Shown: positions 34,386 through 44,645, counted from the stretch's first letter. The stretch is 64,000 nt of DNA from an uncultured Clostridia bacterium (GCA_934183305.1 CAKPSF010000001.1:124001-188000); one strand, 5' to 3'. Notes: generated from the letters alone by a model not told the origin. A program made the numbers and translations.

Positions 34386-35264
34386 TTAATTTATCTTTGC
34401 TATAATTTGTTTTGCATATTTTTCATCTTTAATGTCTACTATATTACTTCTTCCATCTTTTACTTCTGTAACATATTTGTTTTCTATTCTTATTTTTTCA
34501 GTTGCTTTTCTTAAGAACCATTCGTATTCAATATCAACATGTCCTATGTCTATGGCTATATATCCGCTTTTATATAAATCATATGCTAATACTGTTGCTG
34601 TTGGTCCTAAAGCAAGTAAAATTAGTTTATCTTTTTCAACTTTTTTTACTTCTGATAAAATATTTTCATAACAATCAAAAGCATTTTCAGATGGGCAGAT
34701 TATTCTTTGTATTGAATTTGCATTATCAAATAAATCGTTTCCAACTCCTAGTCTGCTTTGTTCTCCTTCAACTATAACAATATTTTTATTATCCCAAATT
34801 TTTCTTAATTTCTTCACATAACCTTCTACAAAGCTTTTATCTTTATAATCTATATAAAATCTACTTATGTTAGAAGAATAATATTGTTTATTTTTTGAAA
34901 GTAGTTTTAGTAGTTTAAATTTATTTTGTTTAAGCCATTTTTTCCAGAAATTATTTGCAAAGTCGTTATATTTTTCTGAGTATTCTAAATCAATTATATT
35001 ATTAATTCCTACTAGCAACTTGTCTTCATTGCAATTTAATACTTCTTCTAATTTATTTGCTAAATCTTTATCATACTTTTGATAGTTCATTCCAATTCCA
35101 CAAATCATATCGAACTCGCCATCGCCATATCTTGTAATTGAACAACCCTCATTTACTATTTTTTCTATTGTTTCTTCTGGACTTTTTATTTTAAATCCTT
35201 TAAGTAAATCTTTTACTGTTGCAGTATACCTTTTATAATAATTCTTTTTTAATTTTATTTTCAT
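34386..35264 (-). CDS. GT-D fold glycosyltransferase (DUF1792 type)
   Basis: 292 residues. SITRYGDGEFDMICG (about 43-57) and IAIDIGHVDIEYEWFLR (about 240-256) are the paired signatures of the GT-D/DUF1792 glycosyltransferases, first characterised as enzymes that extend O-glycans on streptococcal serine-rich adhesins. Cytoplasmic, no membrane segment. The gene overlaps the end of the upstream GT-A-type glycosyltransferase by 32 bases, so the two are coupled. The pair sits alone between gdpP and rpoC with no other sugar genes. The acceptor may be a surface protein or cell-wall polymer; this is inference. Confidence 0.8.
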   Translation of the reverse strand: MKIKLKKNYYKRYTATVKDLLKGFKIKSPEETIEKIVNEGCSITRYGDGEFDMICGIGMNYQKYDKDLANKLEEVLNCNEDKLLVGINNIIDLEYSEKYNDFANNFWKKWLKQNKFKLLKLLSKNKQYYSSNISRFYIDYKDKSFVEGYVKKLRKIWDNKNIVIVEGEQSRLGVGNDLFDNANSIQRIICPSENAFDCYENILSEVKKVEKDKLILLALGPTATVLAYDLYKSGYIAIDIGHVDIEYEWFLRKATEKIRIENKYVTEVKDGRSNIVDIKDEKYAKQIIAKIN

Positions 35265-36513
35265 GTTCTTCTCCTACTTTACGCTTGAATTTATCCCATA
35301 ATTTGTTTACTTTTAAATATTCTTCATAATGTAGTTCAACATTTTTGTCATAATTATCTAATTCATCAATCAAGCATGAAAAATCACATGTTTTAAATTT
35401 TGTATTAATTTTATAAACACTTTTTTTAAGATTTTCTCTTGCCTCATCGATAATTTGTCTATAATTCTCTCTATCTTTAATATAGTAAAGTAAAGGTTTA
35501 TACCTTACCCATCCAATTGTTGCTTTTAAAAATCTTTGTTCAACCTCTGCGTCAACAAGTTGTTTACCAGTTAATTGTTCAGGATATCTTTCTTTCATTA
35601 TTTTTGAATATTGTAAAAACGAATCATGAAAATGATATGTAGGCACTCTTAATACTGTTGCTTCCTTTTCTCTTAAAGCACATGAGAAAAATGTGTCTTC
35701 TCCTCTAGCATTTGGCGGATTATAAAATGCCGGTATTTTATCTATATCTCTTAAGTTTAGACATAATCCAGAACCTAATACGAAATTTTCTTTTCCAATT
35801 TTCTTTATTTTTTGTGGCTTACAATTTCCATTTGCGATTTCAGAATCAGCATATGCTATACAACTTGGATTTTTTCTAGCTTCTTGTATCTTTTTCCACG
35901 AAACCACTTCATTTTCTAATGCATCAATAAAATTTTTATAATCTTGTTTAGTTATGTCCTTTGTGTATTTTACATATGGCACTGGATTCATCATTCCGCA
36001 TCGATATCCTTGAGTAATATTAGCATTTTCTATATTTTTAATATGCTCCAACAAATTTTTTTGTTTTATCCATGATAACGTATTATCTTCATTTAAGACA
36101 CCTGCTACCGGGTATTCATCATCGTCCCAAAACAAAATGTAATCCATTTTATGTTGCATTGCGCAATATAAAATAGTGTTTCTTGCTTTTGCATAGCCAT
36201 TTCCTATAAATAATTTTGCCTCTTCTTTGGTCATTTTATATCTTGACATTAGTACCTTCTGATATTCCAGAATATTTTCAGGTGTAATATACTTTATTTT
36301 TATGTTTTTATAAACTTTTGGCAATATGCTATAAAATTCTGTTCTAATTGTATGTTGGTAGCTTAAATCAAATAATATATAAATTGTTAGATTTACTTTA
36401 GTGTCAAGTTCTTTTAATTGTTCTACCATAAATTTTCCATAATTATTTATAATTTTGCACACATTGGGTCTACCACTTATAAAGCCAATACCAAAATTTA
36501 TTTCGTTTTTCAT
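35233..36513 (-). CDS. GT-A type glycosyltransferase-like protein
   Basis: 426 residues. The N-terminal GT-A-like half holds NTILYCAMQHKMDYILFWDDDEYPV (about 112-136), whose DDD resembles the metal-binding DxD site. AYADSEIANGN, GLCLNLRDIDKIPAFYNPPNARGEDTFFSCALR and TYHFHDSF continue the catalytic domain. The C-terminal 120 residues are helical and charged. It probably transfers a sugar from a nucleotide donor in the cytoplasm and works with the overlapping GT-D gene. The exact GT family is not recognised. A Shine-Dalgarno (AAAGGAC) precedes ATG. Confidence 0.7.
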   Translation of the reverse strand: MKNEINFGIGFISGRPNVCKIINNYGKFMVEQLKELDTKVNLTIYILFDLSYQHTIRTEFYSILPKVYKNIKIKYITPENILEYQKVLMSRYKMTKEEAKLFIGNGYAKARNTILYCAMQHKMDYILFWDDDEYPVAGVLNEDNTLSWIKQKNLLEHIKNIENANITQGYRCGMMNPVPYVKYTKDITKQDYKNFIDALENEVVSWKKIQEARKNPSCIAYADSEIANGNCKPQKIKKIGKENFVLGSGLCLNLRDIDKIPAFYNPPNARGEDTFFSCALREKEATVLRVPTYHFHDSFLQYSKIMKERYPEQLTGKQLVDAEVEQRFLKATIGWVRYKPLLYYIKDRENYRQIIDEARENLKKSVYKINTKFKTCDFSCLIDELDNYDKNVELHYEEYLKVNKLWDKFKRKVGEEHENKIKKELL

Positions 36514-36614
36514 AAAAGTCCTTTCTAACCTTAATAAGTCATAATTATCTTAAATTAATATTTAATATTATATCACATTTTATTTTTTTGTCACGCTTTT
36601 TACCTTAAAAAGAC

Positions 36615-36649
36615 AAAAAATGAAAGTGGATTTTAAAGTCCACTTTCAT
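36615..36649 (-). terminator. rpoC terminator
   Basis: ATGAAAGTGGA / TCCACTTTCAT stem (36620-36630, 36639-36649); on the minus strand it ends in TTTTTTGTC, starting 9 bases after the rpoC stop. Confidence 0.9.
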
Positions 36650-36657
36650 CTTATTTT

Positions 36658-39600
36658 TTAACCTACTAGATTTGAATCATGATTTTTAATTACTGCTGAA
36701 TCTTCTACTGTGTTTTCTGGCTCAGTGTTTATTCTAGTATTTTTATATCTTGCCATTCCAGTTCCCGCTGGTATTAATTTACCTATAATAACATTTTCTT
36801 TTAATCCTATTAATGGATCTACTTTTCCTTTTATTGCTGCATCTGTTAATACTCTTGTTGTTTCTTGGAATGATGCTGCAGATAATAAGCTTTCTGTTGC
36901 TAAAGCTGCTTTTGTTATTCCTAGAAGGGCTCTTTTTCCTGTTGCTGGTTTCTTTCCTTCTTCTTTAGCTTTTTCATTTCTTTCTTCAAATTCGTACATA
37001 TCAACTAAAGAGCCTGGGAACATGTCTGTGTCTCCACCATCAGAAACTTTAATCTTTTTAAGCATTTGTCTACCAATAACTTCAATGTGTTTGTCGTTTA
37101 TGTCAACACCTTGATTTCTATAAACTTTTTGAACTTCTTGAATTAGGTAGTTATATACTCCGTCTGGTCCTTTTATTGCAAGTATTTCGTTTGGATTTAC
37201 AGAACCTTCTGTAATTTGGTCTCCTGCATCTATAACGTCTCCATCTTTAACACGTAGTTTTGAACCAAATGGTATTGTATAAGTTTTTGAATCTTCTTTT
37301 GATGTAACTACAACTTCTTTCTTCTTTTTGTCTTCTTTAATTTTTACTTTACCTGCTATTTCAGAAATTATTGCTAATCCCTTTGGTTTTCTAGCTTCGA
37401 ATAACTCTTCAACCCTTGGAAGACCTTGTGTAATATCTCCACCAGCTACACCACCTTCGTGGAATGTTCTCATTGTAAGCTGTGTACCAGGTTCACCAAT
37501 TGATTGAGCAGCAATTATACCTACTGGTTCTCCAATTGTTACTTCTTCACCAGTTGCTAATCCTTTACCATAACATTTTGCACAAACACCATGTTTTGTT
37601 CTACAACATAATGATGAACGTACTTTTAATTCTTCAATTCCTGTTGCAACTATTTTAGCAGCTATGTCTGTTGTTATCATTGTATTTTTATCTACAATTA
37701 ATTCTTTTGTATTTGGATCATATACATCCTCCAATACATATCTTCCTATTAGCCTTTCTTCTAATGGCTCTAATACTTGATTTCCATCTTTTATATCTCT
37801 TACAACAATTCCTTCAGTAGTTCCACAGTCTTCTTCTCTAACAATTATATCTTGACTTACATCAACTAATCTTCTTGTTAAATATCCTGAATCGGCTGTT
37901 CTTAAGGCTGTATCTGCTAGACCTTTTCTTCCACCATGTGATGAAATAAAGTATTCTAGTGGATCTAGTCCCTCTCTAAAGTTTGCTTTAATTGGTATTT
38001 CAACGGCTTTACCTTGTGTATCGGCCATAAGTCCTCTCATACCAGCAATTTGTCTTAACTGATTTATATTTCCTCTGGCTCCTGATCTTGCCATCATGTA
38101 TATTGGGTTCATATCATCAAAGTTTGCTTCCATTGCTTTTGTAACTTCTTTTGTTGCATTTTCCCAAACTTTAATTGTTTCATTGTATCTTTCATCTTCT
38201 GTTATTAAACCACGTTTATATTGTTTAGCAATTTCTTCAACTTTTTTGTCTGCCGCAGCTAATATTTCTTCTTTTTCTTTAGGGCTGGTTACGTCAGCAG
38301 CACTAACTGTAATAGCACCTTTGGTTGAATATTTAAATCCTGTTGCTTTAATATAGTCTAATACTTCTGCTGCTTCGCTTAATCCATGTTTTTCAATACA
38401 TTTTGCAACTATTTTTCCAAGATTTTTCTTAACTACTGGGAAATCAATCTCTAAGTTAAATTCTTCATCTGGGTTGCTTCTATCTACAAAGCCTAAATCT
38501 TGTGGTATACCTTGGTTATATATAACTCTACCAACTGTTGTTTGAACTTTTTTAGATTTTAATTCTCCATTTATTTTTTTGTACATTCTTATATATACTT
38601 TTGCATGTAATCCTAGATCACCATTTTGATATGCAAGAAGTGCTTCTTCAACGTCTTTAAAGTATGTTCCTTCTCCTGGTTCTCCCTCTTCTTCCATTGT
38701 TAAGTAATAGCTTCCTAAAATCATATCTTGTGTAGGTACTGTAACTGGTTTACCATCTTGTGGTTTAAGTAAGTTATTAACAGATAGCATTAAATATCTT
38801 GCTTCTGCTTGTGCTTCTGCTGATAATGGTACGTGTATAGCCATTTGGTCACCATCGAAATCGGCATTGAAAGCTGTACATACTAATGGGTGTAATTTTA
38901 TAGCTCTACCTTCTACTAATACTGGTTCAAATGCTTGTATACCAAGTCTATGTAGTGTTGGAGCACGGTTTAACATTACAGGGTGATCTTTTATAACTTC
39001 CTCTAATATATCCCATACTTCTGGTCTTAATCTTTCAACCATTCTTTTTGCATTTTTTATGTTGTGTGCTATTCCACGTCCAACTAATTCTCTCATTACA
39101 AATGGTTTAAATAATTCTACTGCCATTTCCTTTGGAACACCACATTGATAGATTTTTAATTCTGGTCCAACAACTATAACTGAACGTCCAGAATAGTCAA
39201 CTCTTTTTCCTAATAGGTTTTGTCTAAATCTACCTTGTTTTCCTTTTAGCATATCTGATAATGATTTAAGTGGTCTATTTCCAGCTCCTGTTACTGGTCT
39301 TCCACGTCTTCCGTTATCTATTAATGCATCTACTGATTCTTGTAACATTCTTTTTTCGTTTCTTACAATTATTTCAGGTGCACCTAATTCTAATAATCTT
39401 TTTAATCTGTTATTTCTGTTTATTACTCTTCTATACAAATCATTTAAGTCTGATGTTGCAAATCTTCCACCATCTAATTGTACCATTGGTCTTAGTTCTG
39501 GTGGTATTACTGGTACAACATTCATTATCATCCATTCTGGTCTGTTTCCAGATAATCTAAATGATTCAACAGTATCTAATCTTTTTGCTAGTTTAATTTT

Positions 39601-40209
39601 CTTTTGTTCACTAGCTTTTTCAAGTTCTTTCTTTATTTGTGCTGATAATTTGTCTAAATCAACTTCTTTTAAAAGTTTTTCAAGAGCTTCTGCTCCCATT
39701 TCTGCTTTAAAAGAACCTTTTCCATATTTTTCTACTGCTTCAACATATTCTTTTTCTGTTAATACTTGACATTTTGTTAATCCAGATGTTCCTTTGTCTG
39801 TAACTATATATGAAGCAAAATATATAACTTTTTCTAGATTTCTTGGTGAGATATCTAATACTAAAGCTATTCTGCTTGGTATTCCTTTAAAATACCAAAT
39901 ATGTGCTACTGGTGCAGCAAGTTCTATATGTCCCATTCTTTCTCTTCTTACTTTTGCTTTTGTAACTTCAACACCACATCTGTCACATATTATTCCTTTA
40001 TATCTTACTCTTTTATATTTTCCACAATGACATTCCCAGTCTTTTGTTGGACCAAATATTCTTTCACAGAATAGTCCATCTTTTTCTGGTTTTAGTGTTC
40101 TATAATTAATTGTTTCTGGTTTTTTAACTTCTCCTTTTGACCACATTCTTATGGTTTCATCTGATGCTAGACCAATTTTTATTTTATCAAAAACTTCTAA
40201 TTCGTCCAA
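36658..40209 (-). CDS. rpoC: DNA-directed RNA polymerase beta' subunit
   Basis: 1183 residues, normal Firmicutes length. N-terminal zinc site CHCGKYKRVRYKGIICDRCGVE, catalytic NADFDGDQMAIHV, trigger-loop region GEPGTQLTMRTFHEGGVAGG, and C-terminal LLSAASFQETTRVLTDAAIKG are intact. It forms the catalytic core of RNA polymerase with RpoB. It follows rpoB after a 233-base gap, long for this operon, that contains inverted repeats. Terminator directly downstream. Confidence 0.98.
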   Translation of the reverse strand: MDELEVFDKIKIGLASDETIRMWSKGEVKKPETINYRTLKPEKDGLFCERIFGPTKDWECHCGKYKRVRYKGIICDRCGVEVTKAKVRRERMGHIELAAPVAHIWYFKGIPSRIALVLDISPRNLEKVIYFASYIVTDKGTSGLTKCQVLTEKEYVEAVEKYGKGSFKAEMGAEALEKLLKEVDLDKLSAQIKKELEKASEQKKIKLAKRLDTVESFRLSGNRPEWMIMNVVPVIPPELRPMVQLDGGRFATSDLNDLYRRVINRNNRLKRLLELGAPEIIVRNEKRMLQESVDALIDNGRRGRPVTGAGNRPLKSLSDMLKGKQGRFRQNLLGKRVDYSGRSVIVVGPELKIYQCGVPKEMAVELFKPFVMRELVGRGIAHNIKNAKRMVERLRPEVWDILEEVIKDHPVMLNRAPTLHRLGIQAFEPVLVEGRAIKLHPLVCTAFNADFDGDQMAIHVPLSAEAQAEARYLMLSVNNLLKPQDGKPVTVPTQDMILGSYYLTMEEEGEPGEGTYFKDVEEALLAYQNGDLGLHAKVYIRMYKKINGELKSKKVQTTVGRVIYNQGIPQDLGFVDRSNPDEEFNLEIDFPVVKKNLGKIVAKCIEKHGLSEAAEVLDYIKATGFKYSTKGAITVSAADVTSPKEKEEILAAADKKVEEIAKQYKRGLITEDERYNETIKVWENATKEVTKAMEANFDDMNPIYMMARSGARGNINQLRQIAGMRGLMADTQGKAVEIPIKANFREGLDPLEYFISSHGGRKGLADTALRTADSGYLTRRLVDVSQDIIVREEDCGTTEGIVVRDIKDGNQVLEPLEERLIGRYVLEDVYDPNTKELIVDKNTMITTDIAAKIVATGIEELKVRSSLCCRTKHGVCAKCYGKGLATGEEVTIGEPVGIIAAQSIGEPGTQLTMRTFHEGGVAGGDITQGLPRVEELFEARKPKGLAIISEIAGKVKIKEDKKKKEVVVTSKEDSKTYTIPFGSKLRVKDGDVIDAGDQITEGSVNPNEILAIKGPDGVYNYLIQEVQKVYRNQGVDINDKHIEVIGRQMLKKIKVSDGGDTDMFPGSLVDMYEFEERNEKAKEEGKKPATGKRALLGITKAALATESLLSAASFQETTRVLTDAAIKGKVDPLIGLKENVIIGKLIPAGTGMARYKNTRINTEPENTVEDSAVIKNHDSNLVG

Positions 40210-40381
40210 TTTTTTTCCTCCCCACTTAATTAGTAGTTAATATGAATTGTTAATAATTTTAATAGTATAAAATCCACTTTTAAAATACATCTCTACATTT
40301 AAAATTTACACCGCTGAGCAATTTGTTTTGCTATTTTATTTGATTTATGTATTTTTATTTAATTAATATTAATAAATGGTC

Positions 40382-40434
40382 AATAGTGAAGATAAATAAT
40401 TTTATTAATTATTCAATATTCATTCTTCACTATT
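40382..40434. repeat. Inverted repeat between rpoB and rpoC
   Basis: AATAGTGAAGA (40382-40392) pairs with TCTTCACTATT (40424-40434); an AT-rich arm pair (AATAATT/AATTATT) lies inside. It starts 9 bases after the rpoB stop. The rest of the 233-base gap shows no gene. It may be a partial terminator, a processing site, or a small palindromic repeat insertion. Confidence 0.5.
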
Positions 40435-40442
40435 AACTAATT

Positions 40443-43400
40443 TTATCTGTCTTCTTCGTCTTCTATATTGTCCATTGCTAAATCTGAATCATATAAATCT
40501 TCATCATCTAATAAATCGTCTGTATCTGATAAATCATCATCTAAATCTTCTTCAATATATGCATTTTCTAATTCATCATTTTCAATTACATTTTCTTCAT
40601 CTAATGAGATTTTTTCTTTTTCTAAATTAAAGTCTATTCCGTCTTCAATGTTTTCTTTTAATTCTAACTCTTTGTCATCTTCAGAATATAATCTTACATC
40701 TAGTCCTAAACTTTGTAGTTCTTTTATTAAAACTTTGAAACTTTCTGGGACTCCTGGTTCAGGAATATTTTCACCTTTAACAATTGCTTCGTAGGTTTTT
40801 ACTCTTCCTACAACATCATCAGATTTAACTGTTAATATTTCTTGAAGTGTATGTGCTGCACCATAAGCTTCTAATGCCCAAACTTCCATCTCTCCAAAAC
40901 GTTGTCCACCAAATTGTGCTTTACCACCAAGAGGTTGTTGTGTAACTAATGAGTATGGTCCAGTTGAACGAGCATGTATTTTATCATCAACTAAGTGGTG
41001 AAGTTTTAGCATGTACATTACACCAACTGTAACTGGTTTATCAAATTTTTCACCTGTTCTTCCGTCGTAAAGTGTAACTTTTCCGTCTGGTGTACGTCCA
41101 ACTTTTTCTAGTAATTCTGCTATTTCTTCTTCTGTTGCACCATCGAATACTGGTGTTGCAATTTTCCATCCAAGTTCACGAGCTGCTGCTCCTAGGTGAA
41201 CTTCTAAAACTTGACCTAAGTTCATACGAGAAGGAACACCTAATGGGTTTAAAACAACATCTACTGGTGTACCATCTGGCATAAATGGCATATCTTCTTC
41301 TGGAAGTATCCTTGAAACAACACCTTTGTTTCCATGACGTCCAGACATTTTATCTCCAACTGATATTTTTCTTTTTTGAGCTATGTAACATCTAATTACT
41401 TGGTTTACTCCAGGTCCTAATTCATCTGAATTGTCTCTTGTAAATATTTTTATATCTACAATTGTTCCTGCTTCTCCATGTGGTACTCTTAAAGATGTAT
41501 CTCTAACTTCTCTAGCTTTTTCTCCAAATATTGCACGAAGTAATCTTTCCTCTGCTGTTAATTCTGTTTCTCCTTTTGGAGTAACTTTACCAACTAATAT
41601 ATCTCCAGGTCTTACTTCTGCACCAATTCTTATAATACCATTTTCATCTAAGTCTTTTAAGCTGTCTTCACCAACATTTGGTATATCTCTTGTTATTTCT
41701 TCTGGTCCTAATTTTGTATCTCTACATTCGCAATCATATTCTTCTATATGAATTGATGTATATACGTCGTCTTTAACTAATCTTTCACTAATTAAAACAG
41801 CATCTTCGTAGTTGTAACCTTCCCAAGTAGCAAACGCAATTAAAACGTTTCTTCCTAGTGCCATTTCACCTTTATCTGTTGAAGGTCCATCTGCTATAAC
41901 ATCTCCTGCTTTAACTTTTTCGCCTTTGACAACTATTGGTCTTTGATTTATACAAGTACCACCATTAGTTCTTTTGAACTTACGTAGTTTGTATGTTTTT
42001 AATCCTTTTTTAGTTTTTAGAACAATCTCATCTGCAGTAACTTTTTCAATTGTTCCATCGTCTTCTGCTAATATCATAATTCCAGAGTCTTTTGCTGCTC
42101 TGTATTCCATACCTGTTCCGACTATTGGAGATTCAGTTTTCAATAATGGAACTGCTTGACGTTGCATGTTTGCACCCATAAGTGCACGGTGAGCATCGTC
42201 GTGCTCTAAGAATGGTATCATTGCTGCACCAACTGAAACTAATTGTTGTGGTGAAACATCAACATAGTCTACTTCTTCTGGAGCTACCTCTGCGATTTGT
42301 TCTGCAATTCTAACTTTTATTTTTTTGTTTATAAATTTGCCATCTTTATCAACTGGTTCTGATGCTTTAGCTATTACAAATTTTTCTTCAACATCAGCTG
42401 GCATATATTCAACTATATCTGTTAATTTATGTGTTTCTTTATCTACTTTTCTATATGGTGTTTCAATAAATCCATATTCGTTAATTATAGCAAATGAAGA
42501 TATTGCTGATATAAGTCCAATGTTTGGTCCTTCTGGAGATTCTATTGGACATAATCTACCATAATGTGTAAAGTGAACGTCTCTAACTTCGAAACCAGCT
42601 CTTTCTCTTGTTAAACCTCCAGGTCCTAAAGCTGATATTCTTCTTTTATGTGTTAATTCTGAAAGTGGGTTTGTTTGGTCCATGAATTGTGATAATTGTG
42701 AACTTCCAAAGAATTCTCTTATTGATGATGTTATAGGTTTTGTGTTTATTAATGTTTGAGGTGTTACAACATCTAGGTCTTGAATTGTCATTCTTTCACG
42801 AACAACTCTTTCTAATCTTGTTAAACCAATTCTAAATTGATTTTGTAGTAATTCACCAACACATCTAACACGTCTGTTTCCTAAGTGATCTATATCATCT
42901 ACTTCTCCCAATCCATGGTCTAAGTTAAATATGTAGTTTATTGAAGCTATTATGTCTTCGTTAGTAATATGTTTTGGAACTAATTCGTCCATTCTTTCAA
43001 CTATTACTTTTAATAAATCTTTTTCGTCTGTTGTGTCAATTATATTTTTTAATATTTCATAATTAACCGCTTCTTTTATTTTAACGTCTTTAAAGTCTAT
43101 ATTATTTAAAACTTCATGTATATCTACTGTTCCGTTTCCTATAATTCTAACTTTTTTGTCGTTAACTTTAACATCTACTATGTTAATTCCTGAATTTTGG
43201 ATTTCTTTTGCAATTTCAGCTGTTATAGCTGTATCTTTTTCAACTAAAACTTCACCAGTTTCTGGATTTATTATGTCTGCAAATGCTATTTGATTTGTAA
43301 TTCTTGTAGCTAAGCAAAGTTTTTGATTATATTTGTATCTACCAACTCTTGCTAAGTCATATCTTCTTGGGTCGAATAATAATCCACTAAATAAATTTCT

Positions 43401-44150
43401 TGCAGCATCTGCTGTTGGTAATTCACCTGGTCTTAATTTTTTATAGATTTCTATTAAAGCTTCGTCTTGAGTTTTAATAGTATCTTTTGCAAATGTTGCT
43501 TTTAATTTTTCTTCGTCTCCGAATAACTCTGCAATTTGTTCATCTGAAACTAGTCCAATAGCTCTTAAAAGAACTGTTACTGGTATTTTTCTTGTTCTAT
43601 CAACTCTTGCATAGAATACATCGTTTGCATCTGTTTCATATTCTAGCCATGCGCCTCTTATTGGCATTACTGTTGATGTAAATAATTTTTTACCTGTTTT
43701 GTCGTATGTAAAAGCATAATAACATCCTGGAGAACGAACTAATTGGCTTACTACAACTCTTTCTGCACCATTTATAACAAATGTTCCTGTATCTGTCATA
43801 AGTGGGAAGTCTCCTAAGTAAATTTCTTGTTCTTTAATTTCTCCTGTTTCTTTGTTGATAAGTCTTACTTTTACATGTAATCTTGTTGCATATGTTGCAT
43901 CTCTTTCTTTCGCTTCTTCAATAGAATATTTTGTTGTGTCTTCCATGTAGTAATCAAAAAACTCTAATATTAAGTTTCCAGAATAGTCTATTATTGGTGA
44001 AATATCTTTTAATACTTCTCCTAAACCTTCTTTAACAAACCAGTCGTATGAATCTTTTTGGACTTTAATTAAATTAGGCATTACAATAGCGTCTTCTGTT
44101 TTTGCAAACGTTTTACGAATGCACTTTTCGTGTTTGATATCTTTTACCAA
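40443..44150 (-). CDS. rpoB: DNA-directed RNA polymerase beta subunit
   Basis: About 1235 residues. Includes the rifampicin region SSQLSQFMDQTNPLSELTHKRRISALGPGGL, GLCPIESPEGPNIG-type segment RLCPIESPEGPNIGLI, and KVTPKGETELTAEERLLRAIFGEKAREVRDTSLRVPHGE; the last 60 residues are very acidic. The frame is open to a GTG at 44159, but that has no spaced ribosome binding site. The TTG at 44148-44150 follows AGGGGTGAT at a normal distance and is the likely start. No rplJL precede it. A 290-base leader with an attenuator-like hairpin and a small ORF controls entry. Confidence 0.97.
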   Translation of the reverse strand: MVKDIKHEKCIRKTFAKTEDAIVMPNLIKVQKDSYDWFVKEGLGEVLKDISPIIDYSGNLILEFFDYYMEDTTKYSIEEAKERDATYATRLHVKVRLINKETGEIKEQEIYLGDFPLMTDTGTFVINGAERVVVSQLVRSPGCYYAFTYDKTGKKLFTSTVMPIRGAWLEYETDANDVFYARVDRTRKIPVTVLLRAIGLVSDEQIAELFGDEEKLKATFAKDTIKTQDEALIEIYKKLRPGELPTADAARNLFSGLLFDPRRYDLARVGRYKYNQKLCLATRITNQIAFADIINPETGEVLVEKDTAITAEIAKEIQNSGINIVDVKVNDKKVRIIGNGTVDIHEVLNNIDFKDVKIKEAVNYEILKNIIDTTDEKDLLKVIVERMDELVPKHITNEDIIASINYIFNLDHGLGEVDDIDHLGNRRVRCVGELLQNQFRIGLTRLERVVRERMTIQDLDVVTPQTLINTKPITSSIREFFGSSQLSQFMDQTNPLSELTHKRRISALGPGGLTRERAGFEVRDVHFTHYGRLCPIESPEGPNIGLISAISSFAIINEYGFIETPYRKVDKETHKLTDIVEYMPADVEEKFVIAKASEPVDKDGKFINKKIKVRIAEQIAEVAPEEVDYVDVSPQQLVSVGAAMIPFLEHDDAHRALMGANMQRQAVPLLKTESPIVGTGMEYRAAKDSGIMILAEDDGTIEKVTADEIVLKTKKGLKTYKLRKFKRTNGGTCINQRPIVVKGEKVKAGDVIADGPSTDKGEMALGRNVLIAFATWEGYNYEDAVLISERLVKDDVYTSIHIEEYDCECRDTKLGPEEITRDIPNVGEDSLKDLDENGIIRIGAEVRPGDILVGKVTPKGETELTAEERLLRAIFGEKAREVRDTSLRVPHGEAGTIVDIKIFTRDNSDELGPGVNQVIRCYIAQKRKISVGDKMSGRHGNKGVVSRILPEEDMPFMPDGTPVDVVLNPLGVPSRMNLGQVLEVHLGAAARELGWKIATPVFDGATEEEIAELLEKVGRTPDGKVTLYDGRTGEKFDKPVTVGVMYMLKLHHLVDDKIHARSTGPYSLVTQQPLGGKAQFGGQRFGEMEVWALEAYGAAHTLQEILTVKSDDVVGRVKTYEAIVKGENIPEPGVPESFKVLIKELQSLGLDVRLYSEDDKELELKENIEDGIDFNLEKEKISLDEENVIENDELENAYIEEDLDDDLSDTDDLLDDEDLYDSDLAMDNIEDEEDR

Positions 44151-44151
44151 A

Positions 44152-44199
44152 CTAATCACCCCTGTTTTTAAAATTAGCAGGTAGTAAATAAATATTCAT
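44152..44199 (-). CDS. Possible 15-residue leader peptide upstream of rpoB
   Basis: ATG at 44197-44199 follows AAGAAGGA at 5 bases and encodes MNIYLLPANFKNRGD, stopping with TAG 1 base before the rpoB TTG start. The rpoB ribosome binding site lies inside its last codons. This arrangement would couple rpoB translation to that of the leader. Coding is not proven; the peptide has no recognisable motif. Confidence 0.4.
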   Translation of the reverse strand: MNIYLLPANFKNRGD

Positions 44200-44323
44200 A
44201 AAAGTCCTTCTTAACATATAAGGTATTTATTTAAACTTATAGGCCCTGCTTATTATTCCCGTAAGATTAAACACACTTTCTTATGCGTAATTCCTCTTTT
44301 ATAAATAACTTTTAAAAGGCAAC

Positions 44324-44363
44324 AAAAAAGTAGGCTGATAAACTCTCTTTTTTATCAACTTAC
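44324..44363 (-). terminator. Attenuator-like terminator in the rpoB leader
   Basis: GTAGGCTGATAAA (44330-44342) pairs with TTTATCAACTTAC (44351-44363), with one mismatch and one G-U pair; on the minus strand it is followed by TTTTTTG. It lies between the rpoB promoter and gene. A second, smaller A/T hairpin (AAAAAACT/AGTTTTTT) lies just upstream, about 44391-44419. Confidence 0.7.
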
Positions 44364-44446
44364 CTAACAATATGTTATATTCTTAAAAAACTTTTTGCGC
44401 ACATAGTTTTTTAATTTTAATCACCCTTCTCTTTTACAATATTATT

Positions 44447-44475
44447 ATTATATTATTTTTAAGAATGCTTGTCAA
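44447..44475 (-). promoter_or_regulatory. rpoB-rpoC promoter
   Basis: Minus-strand TTGACA (44470-44475), 17-base spacer, TATAAT (44447-44452), a perfect sigma-A consensus. Start point expected near 44440, giving a leader of about 290 nt. Confidence 0.85.
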
Positions 44476-44616
44476 TACTTTTCAGCAATTTTTTCTTTTA
44501 AATTCAAACAGCCGTAGGTTTTGCTTTTTTAAACTTTATCAATACCTGTTTATTATTAAGGTAATAGCTTATTTCCATTTTCGCTCTCATTTTCCAATAT
44601 TTTCATATATTTTTTA

Positions 44617-44645
44617 TTGACTATTTTTATTATATATGGTATTAT
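44617..44645 (+). promoter_or_regulatory. abrB promoter
   Basis: TTGACT (44617-44622), 17-base spacer, TATTAT (44640-44645) on the plus strand, 72 bases before the abrB start. Confidence 0.75.

Noticed and set aside
36658..44150. Plus-strand frames inside rpoC and rpoB, up to about 134 codons
   Set aside because: They are shadows of highly conserved genes, lack ribosome binding sites and read as Ser/Leu/Phe-rich antisense.
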